Under the pieces are notes generated by a model. The model searched no databases. It was not told where the DNA came from and saw only the letters and a list, made by a program, of their open reading frames with translations. The position numbers were made by a program, and so were the translations under genes. From Sphingopyxis sp. USTB-05 (GTDB lineage Bacteria > Pseudomonadota > Alphaproteobacteria > Sphingomonadales > Sphingomonadaceae), in NCBI RefSeq assembly GCF_023822045.1, contig NZ_CP084712.1, positions 2,170,001-2,234,000 of the forward strand: a stretch of DNA of 64,000 nucleotides, in the 5' to 3' direction. This document shows, piece after piece, positions 9,286 through 17,851 of this stretch (positions within the stretch are counted from its first letter, which is position 1; each line of letters opens with the position of its first letter).

Positions 9286-10389
9286 TCAATCGGGCCGGCA
9301 GATAAAATAGCTGTTCATCTGATCGTGCGGCAATTGGTGCACCTCGACGCGGAAGAAGTCCGCGTCGGCCAGCATCGCAAGCGCCAGTTCCTCGCCCCAG
9401 GCGGCACCGAGCCCGACCCCGCCCTGCCCCAGCGACACCGACATGCAATGCATGCACGACACGGTGTAGATGAAGGGCGCGAGCGGGTTGTCGAGGTTGC
9501 CGGCGACATCGGTCGCAGCGTGAATTTCCTGCATCACATAGGTGCCGCCGGGCTTGAGCAGCCGCCGGATGTGCCGCAGCACCACCGCCGGATGCGCCTG
9601 GTCGTGAATCGCGTCGAAGGTAAAGATCAGATCGAACCGCGCCTCACCCTCAAGCAAGGTCGCATCGACGCGCTCGAAACGGACATTGTCCAGCCCGCGC
9701 TCGGCGGCTTCGATCTCGGCCAGCAGCACTGTATCGGCGCACAAGTCATAGCCGGTAAAGCGGCTGTTCGGGAAGCGTTCGGCGAGGCGGATCATCGCCT
9801 TTCCCAGCCCGCAGCCGACGTCGGCGACATCGATCCCCGCCTCGAGCTGGCCAATCGTCCACGGCGCGAGGGGCAAGATCGCATCCTCCAGCGCCGCAAC
9901 GACATTCTGATAGCTGTCCTCGGCCATGCATTCGTGGAAGCGGTCATATTCGCCGTAAGACAGTCCGCCGCCGTTTCTGAAACAGTCGACGATCCGCGTC
10001 TCGACCGCGCCGAGCACCGAAAGATATTGGAAATAGCTGCTCATCGACCCATAGGCAGCGTCGGTTCCAAGGAACGCGCCATGCGCTGCGGGCAGGATAT
10101 ATCTGCCGGTGCCGCGATCTATCGAAACAATCCCGGCGGTCGCCATCGCGCCCAGCCATTCGCGCACATAGCGTTCGTTGAGCCCGGCGCGTGTCGCCAA
10201 CTCGTCGCTGGACAGCGCCCCCCCGCCCTTCATCGCGCTGAACAACCCCGTGCGGTGGCCGATCGCGATCATCAACCCGGCCATACCGTGGTTGACCATC
10301 GCGATCAGTTTCCCTGCGAACGCTTCTTCCTCCGCGCTGAGCGACTCTGATTCAATCACATCGGTCATGAGGTTCACATTGCTGCACAT
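9286..10389 (-). CDS. Class I SAM-dependent methyltransferase with N-terminal winged helix
   Basis: 367 aa. Residues about 25-110 form a winged-helix dimerisation region (LSSDELATRAGLNERYVREWLGAM), as in small-molecule O/C-methyltransferases. The Rossmann domain follows with motif I VADVGCGLGKAMIRLA, an acidic ribose-binding region GYDLCADT and FDLIFTFDAIHDQAHP. ATG 10389 has GGAG 7 nt upstream. It follows a 35-codon gene on the same strand and faces a divergent regulator-hydrolase fusion, so it may be that regulator's target. The substrate is unknown. Two Cys residues near residues 314-317 (VSCMHCMS) are unusual but unexplained. Confidence 0.88.
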   Translation of the reverse strand: MCSNVNLMTDVIESESLSAEEEAFAGKLIAMVNHGMAGLMIAIGHRTGLFSAMKGGGALSSDELATRAGLNERYVREWLGAMATAGIVSIDRGTGRYILPAAHGAFLGTDAAYGSMSSYFQYLSVLGAVETRIVDCFRNGGGLSYGEYDRFHECMAEDSYQNVVAALEDAILPLAPWTIGQLEAGIDVADVGCGLGKAMIRLAERFPNSRFTGYDLCADTVLLAEIEAAERGLDNVRFERVDATLLEGEARFDLIFTFDAIHDQAHPAVVLRHIRRLLKPGGTYVMQEIHAATDVAGNLDNPLAPFIYTVSCMHCMSVSLGQGGVGLGAAWGEELALAMLADADFFRVEVHQLPHDQMNSYFICRPD

Positions 10390-10411
10390 GGCGTTTCTCC
10401 GTCGCCTTGGG

Positions 10412-10519
10412 TCAGATGAAGATCAGATGCGGCATCACCGCAAAGATCAGAAAGGCGAAGCTGAGCGACGCCATTGCGGCGAGGGGTTCGCCATTCAGGG
10501 ATTTGAAGTTACCGTACAT
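10412..10519 (-). CDS. Small single-pass membrane protein (35 aa)
   Basis: A 35-codon frame starting ATG 10519 behind a near-perfect Shine-Dalgarno AAAGGAGG with 7 nt spacing. The protein starts with a short polar stretch (YGNFKSLNGEP) and then has one hydrophobic helix ending at the C-terminus. It ends 22 nt before the methyltransferase start, so the two are probably cotranscribed. I do not recognise the family. The ribosome site and helix make real translation likely. Confidence 0.6.
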   Translation of the reverse strand: MYGNFKSLNGEPLAAMASLSFAFLIFAVMPHLIFI

Positions 10520-10634
10520 TTTTAGCCTCCTTTGTTGGCGAGGCCGGAAATGCCCGCGCGCCGTGTGCGGCAGCGTTTGAGCGAGCGTTGTAATTTGCCG
10601 TGACAGCGTGGAAATTGCGCGGCAGGACGTCTCC

Positions 10635-12014
10635 ATGCGCGGATCGGAGCCCTTTGAGGTCAGGCTGCTCGGCGAGTTCGAGTTGCACCGCGGCGGCACC
10701 CCCGTCGCGCTCCCCGCCTCGCGCAAGACGCGCGCGCTGCTCGCTTATCTGCTGCTCACCGGAAAGCCCGTCCGCCGCGAGCGGCTCTGCGAAATCTTTT
10801 TCGACATTCCCGACGATCCGCGCGCCGCGCTCCGCTGGTCGCTGTCGAAAATCCGCGCTTTGCTTGGCGACGAGGCCGACCTGCTCGCCGCTGACCGCGA
10901 GCGCGTCGCGATCGACGCGTCGGGCTTTTCGTTCGACATCGACCGTCCCGATCCGCTGCGCGCGCTCGAAGTTCCGCTGCCGGGGCTCGAGCTTTCAGGA
11001 CTGGACGAATACAGCCTGTGGCTCGCATCCGAACGCGCGGCGATCGACCGCCGCCGTCGACGCTGCCTTGACGAAGCCTCGCGCAACGCGGTCTGGCCGT
11101 CGGCCGACCGGACGCGCTTCGCCGCCGCCGCCGACGCGCTCGACGACGGCCTGACCTCGGCCGTCGATCGCTCCGATTTTCCGGTGCAGCAAGTGCGCTA
11201 TTGCTTCGCCCCCGACGGCGTCCGCATCGCCTATGCCGTCACCGGCAACGGGCCCCTGCTCGTCAAAACCGCGAACTGGCTCAACCATCTCGAACTCGAC
11301 TGGGGCAGCCCTTTGTGGGGCCGCATGGTCGGCGGCCTGTCCGAACATTTCCGGCTCGTGCGTTACGACGAACGCGGCAACGGGCTATCCGACTGGGACG
11401 TCGGGCCTATCGAATTCGAATCGCTCGTCACCGATCTGGAGGCGGTGGCCGACGCGCTGGAACTAGACCGCTTCCCGCTCTTCGCACTGTCGCAGGGCTG
11501 CGCGGTCGCGATCGAATATACGCGTCGCCACCCTGAACGCGTGTCGCACCTGATCCTGCTCGGCGGCTATGCGACCGGCTGGCGCCACCGCGTCGACGAG
11601 GGTGAGGCCGACGAGCGGGAGGCGGTGATCACCCTCGTCCGCCGCGGCTGGGGCAAGGATACGCCCATCTATCGCCAGATCTTCTCACAAAGCTTCACGC
11701 CGTCGGCGACGCCCGACGAGCTCACATGGTTCAACGATTTCCAGAAACAGACGGTGTCGCCCGACAATGCCGCCGCCTTCCTCGACCTGTTCGGCAATAT
11801 CGACGTGCGCGCGCATCTGGAACATATCGAGGTGCCGACCCTCATCCTCCACGCGCGTGCCGACCAGCGGATCGGTATCGAACAGGCGATCGAACTTGCC
11901 TCCGCCATCCGCGGCGCTTCGCTCGTCACGCTCGACACCGACAATCACATCCTGCGTTCGAACGAGCCCGCGATGGATGTCGTCATCGAACAGATCGTCA
12001 ATTTCCTGAGCTGA
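10635..12014 (+). CDS. Winged-helix (SARP/OmpR-type) regulator fused to an alpha/beta hydrolase
   Basis: 459 aa. Residues about 1-100 look like the N-terminal DNA-binding domain of SARP/BTAD regulators (VRLLGEFELHRGG, KTRALLAYLLLTG, ALRWSLSKIRALLG). A basic linker leads to a complete alpha/beta hydrolase (about 190-459) with nucleophile elbow ALSQGCAVA (GxSxG-like SQGC), an oxyanion-type segment near RYDERGNGLSDW, an acid in HARADQRIG and a terminal His in DTDNHIL. Such fusions are presumed to sense a ligand through the hydrolase fold. ATG 10635 has AGGA 8 nt before it; a GTG at 10608 is an alternative. Divergent from the microprotein-methyltransferase pair. Confidence 0.85.
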   Translation: MRGSEPFEVRLLGEFELHRGGTPVALPASRKTRALLAYLLLTGKPVRRERLCEIFFDIPDDPRAALRWSLSKIRALLGDEADLLAADRERVAIDASGFSFDIDRPDPLRALEVPLPGLELSGLDEYSLWLASERAAIDRRRRRCLDEASRNAVWPSADRTRFAAAADALDDGLTSAVDRSDFPVQQVRYCFAPDGVRIAYAVTGNGPLLVKTANWLNHLELDWGSPLWGRMVGGLSEHFRLVRYDERGNGLSDWDVGPIEFESLVTDLEAVADALELDRFPLFALSQGCAVAIEYTRRHPERVSHLILLGGYATGWRHRVDEGEADEREAVITLVRRGWGKDTPIYRQIFSQSFTPSATPDELTWFNDFQKQTVSPDNAAAFLDLFGNIDVRAHLEHIEVPTLILHARADQRIGIEQAIELASAIRGASLVTLDTDNHILRSNEPAMDVVIEQIVNFLS

Positions 12015-12028
12015 GTGCGTGAAAGACG

Positions 12029-13099
12029 CTAATTCTGAAAGATTGCGGGCGTTCCGGGTTTGACCATCTGCGCCAGACGCGCAGCGTCCCAATTGGTCAG
12101 CCTGACACAGCCGTGGCTCTCCGCGCGCCCGATCGTATGCGGCTCGCTCGTTCCGTGAATGCCATAATGCGGCTTGTTCAGGTCGAGCCACACGACGCCG
12201 ACCGGGCTGTTGGGCCCTGGCTGCAACAGCACCGCTTCCTTGTTGTTGCTGACATCCCAGAACAGCTTGGGATTGTAATGGAAGTCGGGGTTGCGGCTGA
12301 CGCCCTGGATTTTCCATTTGCCGATCGGCAGCGGGTCGCGGCTGCTGCCCATCGTCGCGGGAAATTGCGCCACCAGCTTGTCGGCCTCGTCATAAACTTT
12401 CAGCACGCCTTCCGACTTGTCGACGACGACCTTTGCCGCCGCCGTCTGGTCCGGCGCCACACCAAGCCGTTCGAGCGTGCCGTTCCAGCCGCGCTCGTCC
12501 TTCCCGATATTTGGCACGTCGACGTCGGGAATATTGGGCACACGAAACGGACGCCCCGCGCCGACCAGCGTCGACGGACTGTTGAGCGTCACCAGCATCT
12601 CTGGCGTCGTATGGAAACGTTCGGCGAGCGCCTCGGTCAGGTTTCGATATCCCAGCGCGGGCAATTTGGCCTGCTCGGCCGCGTCTTTCGGAAAGGCCGG
12701 CACGAACGGCCCCTTCGCGAAGCCTGCGGGTATGACGACCATGCGGGTCGCCGGGATCGTCCGCCCATCCTGCAACGCCTTTTCGGTTGCCGCGTCGAGC
12801 TTGCCGCTAGCATCGAGGCCGCGGGATATCTGAAAACCCCGAAGCGCCGCGACATAGGATTGCCCCTCTTTCCCGTCGATTACGCCCGGGGAGAAGCCGA
12901 GATGGTCGAGCAGAACCTGCGCGCGGAGGATCGGCGTTTCGGCGAAAGGGACGGCGTCCGTCTTGGCGTCCTCGAAGCGCAGCGAACCGGTGTTGGCCGC
13001 GTCGCGGGTCGCCGTTTCCTGTTCGGGATCAGCCTTTTCGGGCGCGGCATTGCAGCCGGCGATCAGAAGCAGGCACGGCAGAATGAAGATGTGTTTCAA
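12029..13099 (-). CDS. L,D-transpeptidase lipoprotein with PG-binding domain
   Basis: 356 aa. The YkuD catalytic motif is complete near the C-terminus: HGTSEPHTIGRAESHGCVRL, with catalytic Cys in SHGCVR. Before it lie a peptidoglycan_binding_1 repeat (LGFSPGVIDGKEG, AALRGFQISRGLD) and a LysM-like stretch (LTEALAERFHTTPEMLVTLN). These enzymes form 3-3 cross-links or anchor proteins to peptidoglycan in the periplasm. The start taken is TTG 13099: it has GAGG 7 nt upstream and opens a lipoprotein signal with lipobox IAGC. An ATG at 13180 would overlap the HD-GYP gene and spoil the signal. Confidence 0.88.
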   Translation of the reverse strand: MKHIFILPCLLLIAGCNAAPEKADPEQETATRDAANTGSLRFEDAKTDAVPFAETPILRAQVLLDHLGFSPGVIDGKEGQSYVAALRGFQISRGLDASGKLDAATEKALQDGRTIPATRMVVIPAGFAKGPFVPAFPKDAAEQAKLPALGYRNLTEALAERFHTTPEMLVTLNSPSTLVGAGRPFRVPNIPDVDVPNIGKDERGWNGTLERLGVAPDQTAAAKVVVDKSEGVLKVYDEADKLVAQFPATMGSSRDPLPIGKWKIQGVSRNPDFHYNPKLFWDVSNNKEAVLLQPGPNSPVGVVWLDLNKPHYGIHGTSEPHTIGRAESHGCVRLTNWDAARLAQMVKPGTPAIFQN

Positions 13100-13172
13100 A
13101 TATTTGTCCTCGCAGGTTCGAGAAGGATCAACGATCCTCCGTGCGAAAGGATGCGGGACAGCGGGTGTCGGT

Positions 13173-14492
13173 TCAGCCATCACCTTCTTCGGGCCCGGGC
13201 GCGATCTTTGCCGCCAATATCCGGTGTCGCAACACATCCCAGTCGGGAAAGCGCCAGAAGGTCGGGCTGTCGCGGCCGATGATCCGGGGATGTTCGGCCG
13301 ACGGCGCAATCGCCCGGTCGACGGGATCGATCTCCGCCAGCGCATCACAGTCGAAAAACGCCCGAACGATTACATCCTCGTCGGCTTCGCCCGCACTACC
13401 CACGACGATACCCAGTTCGCCCGTCGACAGCCGGACGAGCGTGCCGACCGCATAGATGCCGAGGCTGTCGGCAAAGCGGTCGAGCAGAGCGGGATCGAAA
13501 TGGCCCCGCCACTTCTGCATTTCGGTCAACGCCTCGCACGGCGTCCATGCCTGTTTGTACGGCCGGTTCGAGGTGACCGCATCATAAACGTCGCAGATCG
13601 CACCCATGCGCGCCGCGAGCGACAATTGCTCGCCCTTCAATCCGCCTGGATAACCCGTGCCGTCGACCTTCTCATGGTGCCGCAGGCAAAGTTCCAGCGC
13701 CAGCTCCGGCGCGCCCTGCGAACTCGCAAGCAGCCTGTGCCCGGCAACCGGATGTCCCCGAACCGCCTGCATTTCGCCTTTCGATAACGCCCCGGGCTTG
13801 TTCAATATCTCGTCCGACACCGCGACCTTGCCGACATCGTGGAGCAGCCCGGCCACTCCCAAATCCTGCACCTGCTGCGCATCCAGTTCCAGGTGGCGCG
13901 CGAAATTGATCATCAGCGCGCAAACCGCGACCGAATGGAGATAGGTATATTGGTCCTTTTCCTTGAGGCGAACGAGATTGATCAGCGCCTTCGCATCGCG
14001 CTCGATCGACGCGCCGATCGAACTTGCGAGGCGCACCATGCGCCTGACCTCGACCGCCCGGCCAAGCCGTGCGCCCTCGAACATGTCGGTCACAGCCCCA
14101 CGCGTCCGGTCGATCACCTGCTTCGCGCGGCGGCATTCGCCGGCATAGCCCCGGCGAGGACGCGGGGCGGCGCGATCTTCAGGATCGCGGGTCGCAAAAG
14201 TCGGTCCGGATCTTGGCTTTAGGGCCTGAACCAGCGGTTTCCCCCACGATCGTGATGGCTTGCGACGCGGGGCGTTTGCGTTCTTGGCCGTTGGCCGATG
14301 CCCGGGCGGAGCGATCCCCCGCTCCGCATCGATCATCAGCGCGTCAATGCCCGAATTGCGAATTCGTTGAAGTTGCTCGGTGGTTTCGACCCGGAAATTA
14401 CTCCGCCAAAAGGGGTGATCGAACCACGACCCTTCAAAGGCGTGGACGAACATGCCGATTTCGACGTCCTGCGGTTCAATTCGTACAAGCAT
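13173..14492 (-). CDS. HD-GYP domain c-di-GMP phosphodiesterase with N-terminal DUF3391
   Basis: 439 aa. The N-terminus matches DUF3391 (IEPQDVEIGMFVHAFEGSWF, then SGIDALMIDAERG). After a basic, low-complexity linker comes the HD-GYP domain with HDVGKV and the diagnostic HHEKVDGTGYPGG. It should hydrolyse cyclic di-GMP. The start taken is ATG 14492, where DUF3391 begins; a start 15 codons upstream is possible. Its position beside cell-wall and EPS genes fits a surface or biofilm role, but no direct link is visible. Confidence 0.9.
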   Translation of the reverse strand: MLVRIEPQDVEIGMFVHAFEGSWFDHPFWRSNFRVETTEQLQRIRNSGIDALMIDAERGIAPPGHRPTAKNANAPRRKPSRSWGKPLVQALKPRSGPTFATRDPEDRAAPRPRRGYAGECRRAKQVIDRTRGAVTDMFEGARLGRAVEVRRMVRLASSIGASIERDAKALINLVRLKEKDQYTYLHSVAVCALMINFARHLELDAQQVQDLGVAGLLHDVGKVAVSDEILNKPGALSKGEMQAVRGHPVAGHRLLASSQGAPELALELCLRHHEKVDGTGYPGGLKGEQLSLAARMGAICDVYDAVTSNRPYKQAWTPCEALTEMQKWRGHFDPALLDRFADSLGIYAVGTLVRLSTGELGIVVGSAGEADEDVIVRAFFDCDALAEIDPVDRAIAPSAEHPRIIGRDSPTFWRFPDWDVLRHRILAAKIAPGPEEGDG

Positions 14493-14587
14493 TTCGGGTC
14501 CCGTTGCGGCCGCCTGATAGACACGCACCTTTCCCAATACGGCACAGCATGTGTCACTTTAAGGGGCCCGGTAGGGAATGGTTAACC

Positions 14588-15976
14588 TTAGTCTCCCGCA
14601 AAATCGAACGCGCTCACTCCGCGTTCGCCCTCGCGGAAGCGCAAGGGACGGCCGAGCGGCGGCATCGATCGCTGGACGCAGCCGGTACGCGTGCAGCGCC
14701 GGCAGCCGAGGCCGATCGGTGTTGCGGGGCTGCGCATCAGGTCGATCCCGCGCGCGGCGATCAGCGGCGCGGCAACCTTGGCATCGACCCCGACACACAC
14801 GGCAAAACGCGCGGGGGTCCCGCTTCCCGTTGCGCCAGGCGCGGCGACCGAGCGCGACTGGGTAAACCAGCGCGATCCGTCCTCCAGTTCGACCAGATCG
14901 GCGACAACTTCGCCCGGGCGCGCGAAGGCCTCATGCACGCCCCACAATGGACAGCGTGCATCGCCGTCGACCAGCGGCGACTGGCTCGCGCCAGCATAGC
15001 GCTTGCTGCCCTGCCCCGCGCGGTCGATGCGCAACATAAAAAAGGGCAGCCCGCGCGCACCCACGCGCTGGAGCGTCGTGAGCCGGTGCGCGACCTGCTC
15101 ATAACCCGCGCCGAAACGCCGCTGGAGCAGCAGCAGATCATATCCCGTCGCGTCACACGCGCGCAGGAAGCGACTGTAAGGCATCATCAGCGCCGCGGCG
15201 AAATATTGGATCAGGTGGCGCTCGAACAGCCGCGCCGCCGCTGCCTCGGCGAACTCAGCGCCTGCCACCAGCGCGTCGATCTCGGTCTTCGCCTCGATCT
15301 GTGCGAGCGTAGCCGCCGCCTGAAAGGTGCGCGAAGCGGGGCGCAGCAACTCGTTCAGCATAAGTTGCCGCGCATGCCAGTCGAGCCAGCGCAGCCGGTC
15401 GGGCATCACGTCCGACGGCAGGATACGAATGCCGAGTTGGTGCCGCGTGCGCAAACGCTCGGAAATCGTCCCATAAAGGTCGGCCCCCGCGAGCCGCAGT
15501 TCGTCGGCCAGTTCCTCGGCGCGCGCGTCGAGGTCGGGGAAATGATTGCGCCATTTTTCAATGGCGCGGCGTACAGCGGCAACTTCGGGCGCATCGCCTT
15601 CACTTTCCGCGCGTCCCTCGGGCGCCACATCGAACAGGCGCGCAAAGGCCGCGGCGGTTGCCGGCGCGGTCTGAAGCCACTCCTCGACCTCCTGCGTCCC
15701 GATCCCCAGGTCGGCGAAACGCGGATCGGCGAGCCGGCGCCGTAGTCCTGCAAGTCCGCCCGGCAGGTCTTCGGCGCCCAGCTTCGCCGCGTCGAAACCA
15801 AAGCGTTCAGCCAGTTTGACGATGACCGTCGCACTCAGCGGCCGCTGCCCATGCTCGATCAGATTGAGATAGCTTGGCGAGATCGCGAGCGCCTCCGCCA
15901 TCGCTGCCTGCGTCATACCCGCCTCACGCCGCACCTTGCGCACCGCCGGCCCCGCAAACACCCGCCGCTCTGCCAT
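14588..15976 (-). CDS. ScfR/RamB-like XRE regulator of short-chain acyl metabolism (DUF2083)
   Basis: 462 aa. An XRE helix-turn-helix (about residues 9-65: VRREAGMTQAAMAEALAIS, SYLNLIEHGQRPLSATVIVKLA) is followed by an IrrE-like central region (FERHLIQYFAAALMMPY) and a C-terminal DUF2083 region with a Cys cluster CRRCTRTGCVQR. Members of this family (ScfR, RamB) control glyoxylate-shunt or propionyl/acetyl-CoA genes. Divergent from aceA with a 137-bp shared gap, so it very likely controls isocitrate lyase. Effector unknown, probably a short-chain acyl-CoA. Confidence 0.9.
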   Translation of the reverse strand: MAERRVFAGPAVRKVRREAGMTQAAMAEALAISPSYLNLIEHGQRPLSATVIVKLAERFGFDAAKLGAEDLPGGLAGLRRRLADPRFADLGIGTQEVEEWLQTAPATAAAFARLFDVAPEGRAESEGDAPEVAAVRRAIEKWRNHFPDLDARAEELADELRLAGADLYGTISERLRTRHQLGIRILPSDVMPDRLRWLDWHARQLMLNELLRPASRTFQAAATLAQIEAKTEIDALVAGAEFAEAAAARLFERHLIQYFAAALMMPYSRFLRACDATGYDLLLLQRRFGAGYEQVAHRLTTLQRVGARGLPFFMLRIDRAGQGSKRYAGASQSPLVDGDARCPLWGVHEAFARPGEVVADLVELEDGSRWFTQSRSVAAPGATGSGTPARFAVCVGVDAKVAAPLIAARGIDLMRSPATPIGLGCRRCTRTGCVQRSMPPLGRPLRFREGERGVSAFDFAGD

Positions 15977-15977
15977 T

Positions 15978-16003
15978 CTGTAACTTTCTTTACTAATTTA
16001 CAG
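15978..16003. promoter_or_regulatory. Inverted repeat between ScfR-like gene and aceA (candidate operator)
   Basis: CTGTAA (15978-15983) and TTACAG (15998-16003) form an inverted repeat with 14 nt between the arms, immediately upstream of the regulator's start codon. A second dyad TATTT-CAC-AAATA lies at 16026-16038 and a TTGACA at 16042-16047, but I cannot place a good -10 for it. The AT-rich character stands out from the GC-rich surroundings. Confidence 0.45.
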
Positions 16004-16113
16004 TATGATTTACACCTATCGGCCATATTTCACAAATATTATTGACAAAGCTTTTCACTTTCCGCGCCACTTTCGCCAACTTCCACCCATCAGCTTCGAA
16101 CAAGGACAAGACG

Positions 16114-17706
16114 ATGGGCTATCAGGAAGACATGGCGCAGGCAGGCCGCCTCATCCGCGATTACGACGGCACCTGGGACGGCATCAGCGGCGAGAGCATC
16201 GCCCGCATGCGCGCCCAGAACAAGTTCCGCACCGGCCTCGACGTCGCCCGCTACACCGCGCGCATCATGCGCGCCGACATGGCCGCCTATGACGCCGACC
16301 CCGCGAACTACACGCAGTCATTGGGCTGCTGGCACGGCTTCATCGCGCAGCAGAAGATGATCTCGATCAAGAAGCATTTCGGCACCGTCAAGGGCCGCTA
16401 CATCTATCTCTCGGGCTGGATGATCGCCGCGCTGCGCAGCGAATTCGGTCCGCTGCCCGACCAGTCGATGCACGAAAAGACCAGCGTTCCGGCGCTGATC
16501 GAGGAAATCTACACCTTCCTCCGCCAGGCTGACGCCCGCGAACTCGGCATGTTGTTCCGTGACCTCGACGCGGCCCGCGCCGAAGGCGACGAGCTCAAGG
16601 CGAAGCAGATCCAGTCGACGATCGACAATCATGAAACGCACGTCGTGCCGATCATCGCCGATATCGATGCGGGCTTCGGCAATGCCGAGGCGACCTATCT
16701 CCTCGCCAAGAAGATGATCGAAGCGGGCGCTTGCGCGCTCCAGATCGAAAATCAGGTCTCTGACGAAAAGCAGTGCGGCCATCAGGACGGCAAGGTCACC
16801 GTGCCGCACGAAGACTTCATCGCGAAGATTCGCGCCTGCCGCTACGCCTTCATGGAACTCGGCGTCGAGGACGGCATCATCGTCACCCGCACCGACAGCC
16901 TCGGCGCTGGCCTCACCAAGCAGATCGCCTTCTCGAAAGAAGCCGGCGACCTTGGCGACCAGTATAACAGCTTCCTCGATTGCGAAGAGGTCGAAGGCGC
17001 GGGCAATCCCGGCGATGTTCTCATCAACCGCGACGGCAAGCTGGTGCGTCCGAAGCGCCTGCCCTCGAACCTCTATCAGTTCCGTTCGGGAACCGGCGAA
17101 GACCGCTGCGTGATGGATTGCATCGCCAGCCTTCAGAACGGCGCCGACCTGCTGTGGATCGAAACCGAAAAGCCGCACATCGAACAGATTGCGGGCATGG
17201 TCGACCGCATCCGCGAAGTCGTCCCCAATGCCAAGCTGGCGTATAACAACTCGCCGAGCTTCAACTGGACGCTAAACTTCCGCCAGCAGGTGTTCGACGC
17301 CTGGGAAAAGGACGGCAAGGACGTCAGCGCCTATGACCGCGCGAAGCTGATGAGCGTCGATTATGACGGCACCGAACTCGGCGACGAAGCCGACAACCGC
17401 ATCCGCACTTTCCAGCGCGATTCGGCGAAGCGGGCGGGCATCTTCCACCACCTGATCACGCTGCCGACCTATCACACCGCGGCGCTGTCGACCGACAATC
17501 TCGCCAAGGAATATTTCGGCGACGAAGCGATGCTGGGTTACGTCAAGGGCGTCCAGCGCGCCGAGATCCGTCAGGGCATTGCCTGCGTGAAGCACCAGAA
17601 TATGTCGGGCAGCGACATCGGCGACGATCATAAGGAATATTTCGCCGGCGAAGCGGCCCTGAAGGCCGCGGGCAAGGACAATACGATGAACCAGTTCGCC
17701 GCGTAA
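16114..17706 (+). CDS. aceA: Isocitrate lyase (long, class of Pseudomonas aeruginosa AceA)
   Basis: 530 aa. It cleaves isocitrate to glyoxylate and succinate, the first step of the glyoxylate bypass. The active-site loop appears as EKQCGHQDGK with catalytic Cys, and substrate-binding segments include PIIADIDAGFGNAEATYLL, IVTRTDS and NNSPSFNW. The approximately 530-residue size and the KQCGH form are those of the longer subfamily, not the 430-residue E. coli type. ATG 16114 follows AAGGAC by about 8 nt and matches the family start MGYQ. It is divergent from the ScfR-like regulator and followed by strong hairpins. Confidence 0.96.
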   Translation: MGYQEDMAQAGRLIRDYDGTWDGISGESIARMRAQNKFRTGLDVARYTARIMRADMAAYDADPANYTQSLGCWHGFIAQQKMISIKKHFGTVKGRYIYLSGWMIAALRSEFGPLPDQSMHEKTSVPALIEEIYTFLRQADARELGMLFRDLDAARAEGDELKAKQIQSTIDNHETHVVPIIADIDAGFGNAEATYLLAKKMIEAGACALQIENQVSDEKQCGHQDGKVTVPHEDFIAKIRACRYAFMELGVEDGIIVTRTDSLGAGLTKQIAFSKEAGDLGDQYNSFLDCEEVEGAGNPGDVLINRDGKLVRPKRLPSNLYQFRSGTGEDRCVMDCIASLQNGADLLWIETEKPHIEQIAGMVDRIREVVPNAKLAYNNSPSFNWTLNFRQQVFDAWEKDGKDVSAYDRAKLMSVDYDGTELGDEADNRIRTFQRDSAKRAGIFHHLITLPTYHTAALSTDNLAKEYFGDEAMLGYVKGVQRAEIRQGIACVKHQNMSGSDIGDDHKEYFAGEAALKAAGKDNTMNQFAA

Positions 17707-17714
17707 ACAAGTTA

Positions 17715-17785
17715 GACGCGGGGGCCCGTTGCAACCCCCGCGTCGCCCATCTTGGCACGGGGGTCAGCGACCCGACCCCCGTGCC
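17715..17785 (+). terminator. Two tandem perfect GC-rich hairpins after aceA
   Basis: GACGCGGGGG (17715-17724) pairs with CCCCCGCGTC (17735-17744). Then GGCACGGGGGTC (17754-17765) pairs with GACCCCCGTGCC (17774-17785). Neither is followed by a U tract, so they may act as mRNA 3' stabilisers or pausing sites ahead of the real terminator at 17813. Confidence 0.55.
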
Positions 17786-17812
17786 TCCCGAGCTTTCCTG
17801 GGGAGGAAAGCC

Positions 17813-17851
17813 TGTCCGTCGGAAGCCCTTGCGCTTCCGGCGGACATTTTT
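17813..17851 (+). terminator. Rho-independent terminator of aceA
   Basis: TGTCCGTCGGAAGC (17813-17826) pairs with GCTTCCGGCGGACA (17833-17846), one G:U pair, and TTTTTATT follows. It overlaps the end of terC on the opposite strand. Confidence 0.85.

Noticed and set aside
16042..16047. TTGACA as the aceA -35 box
   Set aside because: No acceptable -10 hexamer lies 16-18 nt downstream, so the aceA promoter remains unplaced.
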